Assembly: GCA_026008535.1 (NCBI GenBank)
Contig: BRKX01000004.1
Coordinates: 33,732,501-33,796,500, forward strand
Reading direction: 5' to 3'
Length of the DNA stretch: 64,000 bases
DNA from: Perilla frutescens
Taxonomy: Eukaryota; Streptophyta; Magnoliopsida; Lamiales; Lamiaceae
Positions 45,301-57,563 of the stretch are shown piece after piece (position 1 is the first letter of the stretch; each line of letters starts with the position of its first letter). The notes beneath the pieces are model-generated. The model was not told the origin of the DNA. It worked only from the letters and a program-made list of their open reading frames with translations, and did no database searches. Position numbers and translations under genes: made by a program.

Positions 45301-46310
45301 ACCATCTACTATTTCGGAGGAGGAAAATTCTGAGTGCATGGAACCGAACCCTTTGGGTGATTGCCTACGCAGCTAGCAAATAGCAGTGCATCTGAAGCAT
45401 TTGATGAGTATGGCTGCGTCTAAGACATGAAAGAAGTGGAAATTTTATTCAATTCGGAGTTGGATCGCCTTTGCCAACAGTTGCGGTTTAAGATGGAGAA
45501 CTCCACAATCGTATTTGTGGATATTTACTCTATCAAGTACGACATTATTATTGTCTCTTCCACATATGGTGAGATCTATCAAATATATATCTCTTATATG
45601 TGAAATTGTCTCAACAACCAATGGACTTATAATTATTGTTTAACGTCCAGGCTTCAAGGAGCCGTTAATGGCGTGTTGCGGTTATGGTGGCTAGCCTTAC
45701 ATTGTCGATCTGCTCATCAAGTGTGAGAGTACAGGACACAATGTGTGCCCCTACAGGCTAGGATTGTCTCGCATATAAGTTAGGACGGGGTTCACTATAC
45801 AAATGCACAGAATGCCTTTGTTGCAATGTTGTTGTTCTAATAAATACAGTAAATTATTCACTACCTTTAATGAATGTCATTGGCCCCAACTCTTCCTATT
45901 TTACAATCTAAATATACTCTAAAATTTTATTAATGCCATTCATTGTTTAGCATTTATAAATATCATTGAAAGACAACACATGCTTTTCATCATCTACCCC
46001 ATGGAATTCAAACAATCGTATTAATATATTGATTCTAAATAGATAAAGGTAGTTGACACGTTATTTATTAATAAATAAACGTATTAAAGTATATATTACA
46101 TTAGAAAAATGCACGCACTTTGCATGTATAGGAAAACGCACACACTTTGCACGTGTTTGAAATCTTGTCTAACCGATTGGGATGAAATCAAATTTAATTT
46201 GACATAATTTTTCACGTGACTTTTAATAATTATATTTTTTTCACCAAACAGACACACACACACACACATACACATTAAGTTTCATGTGTCGTTATTAATT
46301 CATAATCTTT
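42330..46310. repeat. Eight tandem repeats of about 400-435 bp
   Basis: Each unit contains TAGCATTTATAAATAT, GACACGCTATTTATTAA, GAGTATATATTACACTAG, a doubled GCACGCACTTTGCACGT box, ACCGATTAGGATGAAATC and a CA-rich microsatellite. The GAGTATATATTACACTAG box begins near 42520, 42918, 43347, 43777, 44185, 44618, 45050 and 46087. Between units 7 and 8 lies the first GDSL fragment. The ACTAGAAAAATGCACGC start resembles ends of some plant Helitrons, but no replication protein or 3' CTRR hairpin was found. Confidence 0.85.
45364..45778 (+). pseudogene. GDSL esterase/lipase gene fragment, copy 1
   Basis: Two exons with a GT-AG intron (45569-45650). Exon a gives PTQLANSSASEAFDEYGCV, a TAA, then LFNSELDRLCQQLRFKMENS and TIVFVDIYSIKYD. 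Exon b gives GFKEPLMACCGYGG, a TAG and KCESTGHNVCPYR. This is the C-terminal half of a plant GDSL-type esterase (secreted SGNH hydrolase). The catalytic Ser block (GDSN) is absent and the final DxxH region is missing, so it cannot be active. The splice phase fits across the intron. It sits between repeat units 7 and 8. Confidence 0.85.
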
Positions 46311-46387
46311 CTATCTTTCTTGAGACCATCTACTATTTTGGAGGAGGAAAATTCTAAGTTCGTGGAACCGAACCCCTTGGGTGATTG

Positions 46388-46804
46388 CCTACGCAGCTAG
46401 CAAACTGTAGTGCATCTGAAGCATTTGATGAGTATGGATGCGTCTCAGACATGAAAGAAGTGAAATTTTTTTCAATTCGGAGTTGGATCGCCTTTGCCAA
46501 CAGTTGTGGTTTAAGATGGAGAACTCTACAATCGTATTTGTGGATATATACTCCATCAAGTACGACCTTATTATTATCCCTTCCACATATGGTGAGATCA
46601 ATTATGAAATATATATCTATTATACATGAAATTGTCTCGACAACCGATGGACTTATAATTATTATTTAACGTGCAGGCTTCAAGGAGCCGTTAATGGTGT
46701 GTTGCGGTTATGGTTGCCGGCCTTACAATGTCGATATGCACATCAAGTGCGAGAGTACAGGACACAATGTGTGCCCCTACAGGCTGGGATTGTCTCGTGT
46801 ATAA
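46388..46804 (+). pseudogene. GDSL esterase/lipase gene fragment, copy 2
   Basis: A second copy, same two-exon structure (intron 46592-46676). It reads CVSDMKEV where copy 1 has a stop, then has a frameshift in a T-run near 46470 before FNSELDRLCQQLWFKMENS. Exon b gives GFKEPLMVCCGYGCRPYNVD and ends VCPYRLGLSRV then TAA at 46802-46804. It duplicates together with one 430-bp repeat unit (unit plus fragment about 1.04 kb, twice). Confidence 0.85.
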
Positions 46805-46924
46805 GTTAGGGTGGGGTTCACTATACAGAGGCAGGGAATATCTTTGTTGTAATGTTGTTGTTCTAATAAATACAGTAAATTATTCACTACATTTAATAAA
46901 TGCCATTGGCCCCAACTCTTCCCA

Positions 46925-47274
46925 CTCATTTTTCAACAAATGCCTAATTACAAAGTTATCAACCATCTAAATGGAATCTTCGTTTCTATTTCTGTTTTAA
47001 ACTATATCTAAAATTTTCCAAATTACTTTATAAACTTTTCCTAATGAAACTGAATTATGTGTATGACTTTGTGATGAATGTTAAAGAACAAAAGTGAAAT
47101 AAATTTCCAAGGATAACACCTAAGAGGTGAAATGCACTTTTTTCTTTTTCTTTTTTTTCCCCATTTTGGTAGTCGATTGGTTCCTAGAAGCAACTCTATA
47201 AATCAATTTTGTGCATTTTTTTGGACAAAAGAGTTAGAAGGTAAATAATGGGCAATTTGCACTTTAGATACTAA
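46925..47274. other. Spacer, no gene
   Basis: AT-rich sequence with a T/C-rich run at 47145-47165. Nothing recognised. Confidence 0.5.
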
Positions 47275-48120
47275 TGTTTTCATCCATTTCATTGCATACA
47301 GAAATAATTCTAGCGACCAATCGAGCAAGTAATTAATTGGCAACAATTTTCCTATTATAAATTAAAATTTCCTTGTATTATTCATATATGTATGTTCTTG
47401 TTATAAGACACGACACAAAGAGCACACATCAAGTAACTTTCTATTTTAGTTATATTAATTGATTACTTGAAGAATTAAATATTAAAAATCACAATAAACT
47501 CTAATTGGATAGAATGAACCATAAACAACAAGTATAAAATAAAAATAAAATACAAGAAATTGAAATCGAAGAAAAAATGAAGAAAAACATTAAAAAATAT
47601 ATTGTGCAAATGCAATAGATGATTTTATCGATCTCAACATAGCAGTTCAAATTTTCCATTGTACTTTTTCGTGTTTCGCGATCAAATTAATGATTATAAT
47701 AAAATTTATTATGAAATAAATTTCTGTATGTGTGAGAGATCAAGAGAGAGGGGGTGAGAAAGAGAGAGAGAGCACGAAGTCGATTGAGGAAGCTAGAGAG
47801 TTTATGCTTAGCTTATTTATCCCTGCAGCTTCAGATAGATATCTAAAGACGGTAAATGAGCTAGAGATTTTCTTGTGAAAGCTCTTTCCTTTTCTCAAAA
47901 AAAAAAAAAAAAAAAAAACTCATCTCATCTAACTATGGCCATAAAGGCTTTTCCCTTACTTTCATCAAGTTGTATCTTTATTTTGCAATGGAAAACAAAT
48001 ATCTTAAAAGAGAAGTGATTCTCTTTGATAAATAATGGAGAATTTACACTTTGATAAATAATTATATCATATTAATATATTGATTCTAAAGGTGTTTTTC
48101 TATAGATTTTGGGTATGGAT
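47275..48120. repeat. Duplicated segment, copy S3 (part b only)
   Basis: Aligns to 39782-40660 (S1) and 55908-56760 (S2). It is broken at GGGTATGGAT (48111-48120) by the Pack-MULE and resumes at 50418. It holds a 23-nt A run (47899-47921) where the other copies have about 10. Confidence 0.85.
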
Positions 48121-48195
48121 GAGAAAATTTCACTTTTTGTCCCATAGGACACGCCTCACTCCCTTTTGGTCTCAGAGCTGTCTATTTTGGTCCCA
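48121..48195 (+). repeat. Pack-MULE left terminal inverted repeat
   Basis: About 75 bp matching the reverse complement of 50343-50417 with about six differences. It contains CCCATAGGACACGCCTCACT. Confidence 0.9.
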
Positions 48196-48978
48196 AATTT
48201 TTTTTACTGTCAATATTGACCTCTCTGTTACGGTAAACGTTAAATTTACTGTCAATTTTGGTCCCATTGCACTTTTAATTTCAGTCTCAAAGTAACAGTT
48301 AACCAACTAACTGTAACATTATTTAGAGTCAATTTTGACAGATTTTTATCATGTTTTTTAGGGACATTCCAAATAATTTTTGGAGGGATAATTGGCACTA
48401 AAATACATCTATATTCCCACAAAACCAACAAATCCAAATGAACTAAACCAAATCTATTTAGTCATAAGAATCAACAAGCCAAACTAAACTCAACAAATGC
48501 CAAATCCAAACTGAAATAAACAAGATCAAATCCAAAGCCAACTGAAATAAGACCAAATACCAAAGCCAAACTGAAATCAACAAGACCAAATCCAAACTGA
48601 AATAAGAATCAAATATCAAAGCCAAACTGAAATATACAAATAAACATAAACTGCAACTTCACAAATAAAGAGAAACTGCAACTTCATCAAACTGAAATAT
48701 TCCATCTGAATATACATCACTTCCAACTGTCAAAAATGAGACCCGACTATCAAAAATGAGACCCGACTGTCAATAATGATAATTGTTTCACTCAACCCTG
48801 GTATGCATACATTGAACTAAACCAATAGAGACACTACCTTTAACATCACATAACACCAACTTTCATGATATAAATAAAACACAAATTTCACATATAGTAT
48901 GAAATACAAGACTCGTCAGTAGAAAATTATATTATATAGAGAGTGAACTAAACCAATTGAAGAATAGCACCAACTTAC

Positions 48979-49517
48979 ATCATATATTACAATCTGAAAC
49001 AGAGTAAAAATAGTCAACAAAACAGCATGAGCATAGAAAGCCACATCATTAGCAGCAACAGGTATCATCTGCAATCAACAACACCAACACATTAACCTCT
49101 CAAACAAATCAAGAAACCAAACAGCCCATTAAAAAATAAAAAATGAATAAAAAAAGCTTCTTGATCACGATCCATCTTAACACAAAAATCACCTCATCCA
49201 AACCAAATTTCTCACGGTACTGACGCTGCACAGTCGAGCTAAAGAAGAGGGAAGCATTGTAGATGAGATAAGACGAGTGCTTTGTCAAATTCAAGACCAC
49301 AAAATCAAAATTCAACCCCACCACACTGCTACCAAAAAAGAATCATCAATATTCATTCTTGCAATCCAAAACCCCACAAAATAAAAAGAAGAATTCAACG
49401 AAAGTATAGTGAAAAATCGCACCTTTTTCATCAGAAATTCAAGATCACTTGAGGGTAGAAGCTGATGGACCAAGAGGCAAAAGCAAGCCATCCCAAAACG
49501 TTGTAAAGAACCTTGAG
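48979..49517 (-). pseudogene. Captured cystinosin-homologue exons (three)
   Basis: Three exons, all with AG/GT borders and matching phase. 49517-49423 (95 bp): LYNVLGWLAFASWSISFYPQ then VILNF and two TGA codons where Arg is usual. 49325-49193 (133 bp): VVGLNFDFVVLNLTKHSSYL then FFSSTVQRQYREKFGLDE. 49068-48979 (90 bp): MIPVAANDVAFYAHAVLLTI and FTLFQIVIYD. These match the PQ-loop region of plant cystinosin-type vacuolar cystine transporters, recalled from family knowledge. Introns are kept, so capture was from genomic DNA. The two stops in exon 1 prevent function. Confidence 0.85.
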
Positions 49518-49529
49518 CTGAAATGAATT

Positions 49530-50063
49530 CCAAACAAGTAGGGCGGAATCGGCTACTCCATCATGAACTCCTCAACAACCCTCCATTCCGCGCACCACAG
49601 CGAGTCATCACACGCGCCGTGGCACTCTCCGGCAATAGGGTCCCTCCGATCAAGGTGCTTTGCCGCCATCACGGCCGAAAGGTAGCGCGGAATGTTCAAT
49701 TTCACGGTGAATTTGATCCGAGCGGCCGGCGTGTCCTGGCAGGAGAAGATCGACCTCGCGTGGATGGCCTGGCATTGGGTGTAGACGAAGGGATATGATT
49801 TGTTGAACGTCTGCGGCGGCGACATCCACTGTAGGGCGGAGGAAGACGGTGCCTTTTGGGGAGGACCAGCAATTGGGACTGATTGGAGAGAGTGAGGATG
49901 ATGGATTGCCCCAAAATGGCGTCGTGGGAAGGGGGGTCGAGAGTGAAGGGGAGGGGGCACCAGTGGTGGGTTCGATCACTGCGGAGATGGAGAGTGAGAG
50001 GGAGACGTGGGTGGTGAGGGGGTGGCTGGAGTCAGTGTAGGAGTGAGGGTCGATTGGAGCCAT
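49530..50063 (-). pseudogene. LKHA4: Captured leukotriene A4 hydrolase homologue, 5' exon
   Basis: Starts at 50063 with MAPIDPHSYTDSSHPLTTHV, the N-terminus of the plant leukotriene A-4 hydrolase/aminopeptidase family. After a frame change it continues with SSSALQWMSPPQTFNKSYPF, YTQCQAIHARSIFSCQDTPA and SLWCAEWRVVEEFMME, then TAG and PIPPYLF. The catalytic zinc motif (HExxH) lies further downstream in the family and is absent here. It joins directly to the cystinosin part at about 49520-49530. Broken by frameshifts and a Gln-to-stop change, so not functional. Confidence 0.85.
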
Positions 50064-50342
50064 GTTGATGTTAACGACGGCGGCAGATGGCGGCGGACGG
50101 CGGTGGAGAGGTGGTGGGGTAGAAAATTGAAAGGAGGGAATTGAAGTGATTTTTCTTGAGTTAAGGGTTCATGATTGGGAAATTAGGGCTTTAGATCAAT
50201 TTTAGGGTGACCACTCAAATAGGCCACACGTGCTGCACGTTCGAAGGTTTCGTTTCTTACTCTTAACAGCCGTTTAATTTAAAGGGACTAAAATTGACAG
50301 TGTCAATCTTATGGGACTAAAAGTGAGCGAAAATTTAGAAAA

Positions 50343-50417
50343 GGGACTAAAATAGACAGCTCTGGGATCAAAAGGGGAGTGAGGCGTGTCCTATGGGACC
50401 AAAAGTGAAATTTTCTC
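50343..50417 (-). repeat. Pack-MULE right terminal inverted repeat
   Basis: Mirror of the left repeat. A second GGGACTAAAA motif series at 50283-50350 extends the end. Confidence 0.9.
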
Positions 50418-50611
50418 GGGTATGGATACATGCATGGGCCATCAATTGTTAGATATTTGCACATTCTTTGGTTTGTCTTGAATGTTTGAATTTGAATTAG
50501 ATAAGAGATGTACAAGAACCTTCAACAACTTAATTAAGCTTTTGTTTGAATATAATTAACTTTGATCTTAAAAGCTTAATATGAAGTTAGACACAAATAC
50601 CTTTTGCTTAA
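50418..50611. repeat. Duplicated segment, copy S3, after the Pack-MULE
   Basis: Continues the b part (matches 40668-40900). The palindrome has lost most of one arm here: it goes from TTTGATCTTA straight to AAAGCTTAATATG. Confidence 0.8.
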
Positions 50612-52276
50612 CTAATTAATTTTATAATTTTTTTATAATGGTAAAAAAAATATTGTATTCTAACGAATTTAAGTTCATATAATTAATTGCCTCCACAAAA
50701 AAGTAGTTCATGCATACTGATGATAGAAGTGAAAATTATTTGTTTGGTATTACAGCCTAACAAATGTATTTGGCTGCGAGCCTTTACTTTTATAGAAATT
50801 AACAACATCAATTATTAGTTCATAACGTAATCAATATGGATGCAAAAACAAAATATAACGCAACAAAATTTATCAACAATTCCATACTCATTGGAGAGGG
50901 AGCTAAAGTGATTACGTGGTAATGTAAACTACAGTAATAATAGAGAAGCACTTAACATGTCCACCATTGATATAAGAAAATTTTGTATATTAATTTGAAA
51001 AAACTAAAATACATAGATATATGTGTAAATTAATTACGCTATATGATAAATTCAATTCATCACTTGAGTAAAGATTGAATTTTATTTTCACAAAAGGTGT
51101 TTGCACCAGTCTAGGAAATTTTGAATGTTGTGTAATTTATTTTTTGAACAACCGCACGTGATTGGTAAATATGACAAGATATATGTGTGAAATTTCATAA
51201 TATACGGAGATTGATATAGGCATGGTACAATTAAATTTAAGATTAATTTAGTCACGAATTAATTGAATCAGAATAAAATTAAAATAAAGTTTTTTTTAAA
51301 TAGCCAATTATGACCAATTAACCATTCTTGAACAAGGTTGCTAGGTCGAGAATTATAACCAATTATTCTTTCATTTTGAGCTTAGAATCATAATTGAACT
51401 TCAAAAATAAAATAAAATAAAATAAAAATTCAATCAAACGTAATCTAATTAATTCGAATCGATTTTTTAATTTTGGTTAATGTATAAAAAGATTGGTAAC
51501 TAACCTATAATAGATTTTTACAATTTTCAAATATCCAATCTTGATGCATGTGATGTGTCGATATTTTGATTTAGCTTGTGAGGAAATTTCCTATACAAAC
51601 TTTATCATTATCCATATGTACGTGAATCATTTATACTCACTTACAAAGTAAGAAATAGAAAATAGAAAAACAAGTTTTTGCCTAACTAATAAGAAGAGAA
51701 CAACAACTAATTTTAGAAGATAAATATAAAGCATATTTACAAATCAGAAAGATTAAAAAAGCCACCCAAAAAATTAAGTTGTCCATTCAAATCAATGAAA
51801 AGTTCAAGTTCCATTTTTTTAAGAGTTTTATTTATCTCATTCACATATAATATTGTAACACATTACAATTCGGTACATTTTTCCTCTGAATAAATTATCG
51901 TATTTATAATTCTTTCTACATTAAAATGTCGCAAACTATGTGCTCGATGAAACAATGAATGAGTGCTTACGCTAGCTCTACTTGATTTCACTATGAAGCA
52001 AGATAAAAACATGTCGTAAGGAACTTCCATGAATTGTGTATTTCTTATTTGAATTAATATCATTCATACAGTATTTACTTTTATTTGATCATTCACACTA
52101 TTCAAATAATCAAAATTAATTAATTAAACATTTGAATAATTCAGATAGTCAAAATTAACTAATTAAATATTTGAATGATAAGGCTAGAAGAATCCAATTT
52201 AAGAATCATATCGAATATTTAAATACCACATACTCAATTGTCAATTCACAATACACATACACACACACATATATAT
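50612..52276. repeat. Duplicated segment, copy S2, part a
   Basis: Aligns to 37815-39450 of S1, with small indels. It stops at TATAT (52272-52276), where the Gypsy-2 solo LTR entered. No supported gene. Confidence 0.85.
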
Positions 52277-55200
52277 TGTCACGACCCCACATTAATATCT
52301 GATTAATATGAAGTGTGACTGGCACGACTCGATCCCAATGAAGGATGGATCAAGGCGCGAACCGGAAATCATTAAATAAAAGAAGGAACTATTGTATTCC
52401 AGGATCGATAATTGATGTGAACTCGAATTCTGGACTGATTTCAAATACTCACAAGAGATAGAATAATAACAGTACTTAATTGATTATCGAGTTATGGGAC
52501 TCATCCGGAACAAAAGCTGAAATGTTGAACTTGTGATATAACTGAGTTGCGGAAGCAAAAGAAAGACATTAATAATAATAATAGTAATACAAGATCATCT
52601 GAGCCTTGTATCAAAAAGAACTCCACTCTCAGCAGTTCTCCCTTCCACACCAGCTCAACCTGCACATTTAAAAACAAACATACAGGGCTGAGTACAAGGG
52701 TACTCAGTGAACACATTGCCAGAAAATATTTATGAACTGAAAACTCATTTTCTTGTCATGCATCTGAGTGAAAACACAGGGGTTTTATCTAAAAAAAAAG
52801 CCCTATGTTTTACTAAATCATTTTCTATCTTTGAGCGCTCTTTTCTGTTGTATGATCATCCATATCCCACTGAAAGTCGAGGAATAGCTCCGCTCAGCCT
52901 TTTCCACGAACGTCGGGGAATAGCTCCGCTCAGCCTTTTCCCTCGAACGCTTAACATAACTAAATGCCGAAGAATAGCTCCGCTCAGCCTTTTCCACGCA
53001 CATTTAGCATCGTCGATGTCTTAGTTAGGAATAGCTCCGCTCAGCCTTTCCCTCTTCCTAATATCACCGACTCAAGTGTACACTAACCTCGGTTAACACG
53101 CTAAGTTAGCACGAGGCCCGATCGATTTACGAGTTAGAAAGCCCCTTGCGAGCTAACTAAATACAGATAAGGATATCATACAAAATAAAATATTTTATGC
53201 AAGACAATAATTTATTTGCATCAGAATAAATAACTGCGGGTGAATAAAAACTCAAATCATTATTTGTACTAAGAGTCCGTTGAAAAGAAAGCCCACCTTT
53301 CACCGAGGTTTTAACACTTGAACTGCAGCAAAAGTTCCTCCTCATACTTTATCTTGCACTGGACAGCTCGCCTTCATAGAGTTAACATAAAACTGAGTAC
53401 GTTGAACCAAATACGATGTTTGGACTCAACATGAAATTGAAGGCCTATTAGGGTCTAGTATCCGTTCTAAATTTTTCTTATTTAAGGGTAAATCTTGACC
53501 CTAGATCTTAACCATATAAAGACATTCATCGACATTATTTAAGGTATCAAAAATACCTTAACATCATCACAACTAGATTCTAGGAACAAAATCATCGCTA
53601 AGTTCGTTGACTAAACAACGTTTGGCACAACGTCTAACTTTGGAAAATTCTCTGTTTTGGCTCACTAAAGTGTAGGGATTGTGTCATATACTAATGGAAA
53701 GCCACAGAAGTCTAGTTTACGGCTAAATTTATGGTTACTCAAGACGATAACTAACGAAAAAGTTATGATCATTTTACTAGAAGGTGGCAGAATTGCCAGA
53801 ATTTCCGAAAACAAACTCGTGACCTGACTTTGAAGATTTTTCACGATCGATTCAGGAAGAGTTACGGACTGAGCTATATACCATTAGAAAGCCATGGAAG
53901 TCTAGAATTTTTAAAAATTTACAGTGGCTTAAGATGATAACAAATGAAACGGATATACCCGTTTTACTGAAAGGTGGCAGAACTGCCATGACTTCCTGAA
54001 AACCGAAACATGACTCAACTTTGCCGATTTTTCATATTTTATTCAGAACGAATTAGAGAATGAGACCCATACCATTAGAAAGACACTTAAGTCTAGTTTC
54101 TGAAAAAATTTACGGTGTCTCAATCCGACGTAAAACGTGGGAGTTATGCTCGTTTAACCGAAGGGTGGCGAGTCTGCCAAAAGTCAAGCGCGGGCGTGCT
54201 GGAGTGTGCGGCGGCGCTGTGCGCGCGGGCGCGCTAGTGAGCGCCGGCGGCGCTGCCTGTGCGCGCGGCGCTTCCCCCACCCCCCGCGGTGCTCTTGCGC
54301 GCGCTCGCGCGGGTCTGAGGCTGAGGACAACGACAACCTCCATGAAAGCTTCAACTGAAGCTTTCATCCCCAAACAAAACTCATAAATAAAAGCTAAAAA
54401 TCATGCTATAATTCATATCACAATTCATTTCTACCATTAATCTAACATGCTTCTCAAAATTTTTGCAACACAAATATATATATATATATTTCACACAAAA
54501 CTGGAACACATATCTATAAAATTTCTAGTTTTCGAAATACCTTTCAAACAATAATGGAGAAATGTTGGGAGAAACTTGGAAGAGATGGTATGACTGGAAA
54601 CGAAGCTTCCGACGACGACGCCGGAAACACAAAATGGTGAAGAACGGCTGCAATGAGATGAATTTCTCCTCAACAAATGGCTGCAGCTACAGCTCACTCT
54701 CTCTCTCCCTCAGTTTCTCACGCAGGAATGAAGTGAATGGAAGATGATGAAGATGGAATGAAGAGGAAAAATAAAAAGAAGCTGCTGCTATTTTCCTCCC
54801 CCCTCTCTCGCTAGTTTTGAAAAAGAAAAATGAATGGAAGATGATGAAGTATAAGCAAAGGAAAGAGTTGTTGTTTTGGTCTCCCCCTCTCTCGATTCTT
54901 TTGAGCTAATAAATGGAGAAGCATGGCCACGTAGAGTAGGTAGATAGATAGGGTATGGTGAAGAGACGTGAGGCATGGCTCCCCTTTCTTTTGTTGACTG
55001 AAAAGAAATACCGGTTTTAAATACCAATTGTTCGTCTATCGTAATATTTTCCATCTTCAGAAAAATCCCGAACTAAACCGACATTGCTAAAATAATTCAC
55101 TTACTTTAAAATAATAGTTATTTGAAATTATTAATTTTTAAAACACTGCTTTAAAATACTGGTTTTAAATCCTCAACAATTAAAACATCCGAACTAGAGA

Positions 55201-55567
55201 ATATCTAGTTCTCTCGGATTTTAAATCACCCTGTTTAAATTATCTGAATTTAAACACTAATGACTGGAGAATATCTGATTCTCCTAGTCCTAAAAATATT
55301 TATCGGAATATCTAATTCACGATAAATACACACCGCAAATTTAAAAGAATAGGAATTGAATTTAACTGAAATTACAATTCCGGCTTTCCATAACTAAAAA
55401 GAGGATTAAACCCAAACTGAAATAATTAATTCACCTATGGGAATTAATTGATCTTGAATTCCATGAAACTTAACGGATACTTTCGACCCTAATCTGAATG
55501 GAAATTACTATACTAAATAGTAATTTCAACAATTAACTGAAATTAAGCAGTATTACGGGGTATTACA
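52277..55567 (-). repeat. Gypsy-2 solo LTR with TATAT duplication
   Basis: 3291 bp, TGTCACGACCCC...GGTATTACA, same orientation as LTR1/LTR2, flanked by TATAT on both sides (52272-52276 and 55568-55572). It has the four 18-bp motifs (52881-53048), three 185-bp repeats and an enlarged CpG block (54185-54320). No internal region is left, so the element was lost by LTR-LTR recombination. The S1 copy has the empty site. Confidence 0.95.
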
Positions 55568-57308
55568 TATATTGTCTATAATTGTCTCTTTTGGACTACT
55601 CATTGATAGTGACAAAACAAATTATGAAGCAATGAGTAAATGCTTGTTTTATATATACATATTCTCTATCAAAACATAGTGCAAATATCGAAAATCGGAG
55701 TGCAGAATTAATTGATAGCCCATGCATATATCTAGCATCCATAAATTAATTATATACATGCAATATTCCGTAACATCACATGTTATTATGCTAGCTAGCG
55801 CATAATTAATTATAGGTTTATAGGCATATATAATTCCTTGCATTTATTTCATTCGCATTTATCTCTTATATAATGTAGAGTTTGGGCAAACAAATATATC
55901 AAGTTTTCATCCATTTCATTGCATACAGAAAGAATTCAAGCGACCGATCGAGCAAGTAATTAATTGGCAACAATTTTGCTATTATAAATTAAAATTTCCT
56001 TGTATTATTCATATAATGTATGTTCTTGTTATAAGACACGACACAAAGAGCGCACATCAAGTAACTTTCTATTTTAGTTATATTAATTGATTACTTGAAG
56101 AATTAAATATTAAAAATCACAATAAACTCTAATTGGGTAGAATGAACCATAAACAACAAGTGTAAAATTAAAATTAAATACAAAAAATTGAAATCGAAGA
56201 AAAAATGAATAAAAATATTAAAAAAATATATTGTGCAAATGCAATAGATGATTTTATCGATCTGAACATAGCGGTTCAAATTTTCCATTGCACTTTTCTG
56301 TGTTTCGCTATCAAATTTATGATTATAATAAAATTTATTATGAAATAAATTTCTGTATGTGTGAGAGATCAAGAGAGGGGGGGAGAAAGAGAGAGAGCAT
56401 GAAGTCAGGGAGATCGAGGGAGCTAGAGAGTTTATGCTTAGCTTATTTTTCCCGCTTCAGACAGATATCTAAAGACAGTAAATGAGCTAGAGATTTTCTC
56501 GTGGAAGCTCTTTCCTTTTCTCAACAAAAAAAAAGGTCATCTCATCTAACTATGGGCATAAAGGCTTTTCCCTTGCTTTCATCAAGTTGTATCTTTATTT
56601 TGCAATGGAAAACAAATATCTTAAAAGAGAAGTGATTCTCTTTGATAAATAATGGGCAATTTACACTTTGATAAATAACTATATCATATTAATATATTGA
56701 TTCTAAACGTGTTTTTCTATAGATTTTGGGTTCCACACAGGTGCTCCAACAAAGGAGGAAAAATTAAAACTGGGGTATGAATACATGCATGGGCCATCAA
56801 TTGTTAGATATTTGCACTATTTTTGGTTTGTCCTGAATGTTTGAATTTGAATTAGATAAGAGACATACAAGAAGCTTCAACAACTTAATTAAGCTTTTGT
56901 TTGAATATAGTTAACTTTGATCTTAATCATGATTAAGATCAAAGTTAACTATATTCAAACAAAAGCTTAATATGAAGTTAGACACAAATACCTTTTGTTT
57001 AACTAATTGTTCGCGTTGATACAAAATCTTAATTGTTCAAGTTGATATAATGATCTCAGCTCCAGTTACCTTTCCTTTGTTGCTTTCTAATGTTTTCAAT
57101 TATTATATCTGATGCTCATACCTAAAATTAGACACATTAAGCTTGTGTCTAAATTGTAAATTGAGTTAAAGTTCATATATGTTTTCATAATTAGCTACTC
57201 AATATTTAAGATATAAGTGTTATTTACCTTTTTTTATTTCGAGAAATTATTTTTCTTATGATAATGATGTGTATAAATTCCTAACTACCTAGGTCAGTCT
57301 TTCACTTT
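55568..57308. repeat. Duplicated segment, copy S2, part b
   Basis: Aligns to 39455-41200 of S1, including the 84-bp palindrome (56888-56971). It stops at ACTTT (57304-57308), the insertion site of the Copia element. Confidence 0.9.
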
Positions 57309-57517
57309 TGTTAAAATCTAAATTTGTACAGAGAAAGTGAAGAGAAGGAGATAAATATTTTGTGAAATTTTCTGCATAATAACTTAATGAGAAATCAACA
57401 GATATTTACAGCTATTTATAACAGAAACTTAGCTGTAACTAACCCTAGCTAAACTCCACACAATGCGGAACTATAGCCACATGGATTACAAAGAATCTAG
57501 CATAAATATATTTAGCA
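57309..57517 (-). repeat. 3' LTR of deleted Copia element
   Basis: TGTTAAAATC...TATTTAGCA, nearly identical to the other LTR (about four differences by eye). Confidence 0.9.
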
Positions 57518-57563
57518 CTCCCCTGCAGAACCGTAGCTAAGTAGATCGCAACTTCAGCCTATC

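Larger units (their letters stand above)
48121..50417 (-). mobile_element. Pack-MULE with two captured host genes
   Basis: 2297 bp with long terminal inverted repeats (48121-48195 and 50343-50417, starting GAGAAAATTTCACTTTT) and a 9-10 bp target-site duplication GGGTATGGAT (48111-48120 and 50418-50427). Both are marks of Mutator-like elements. There is no transposase. Inside are minus-strand exons of a leukotriene A4 hydrolase homologue and of a cystinosin homologue. The left third (48420-48700) is a low-complexity stretch built on CCAAACTGAAAT repeats. Confidence 0.9.

Noticed and set aside
49523..49798. Plus-strand ORF MNSKQVGRNRLLHHELLNNP
   Set aside because: Antisense of the captured leukotriene A4 hydrolase exon, which reads clearly on the minus strand.
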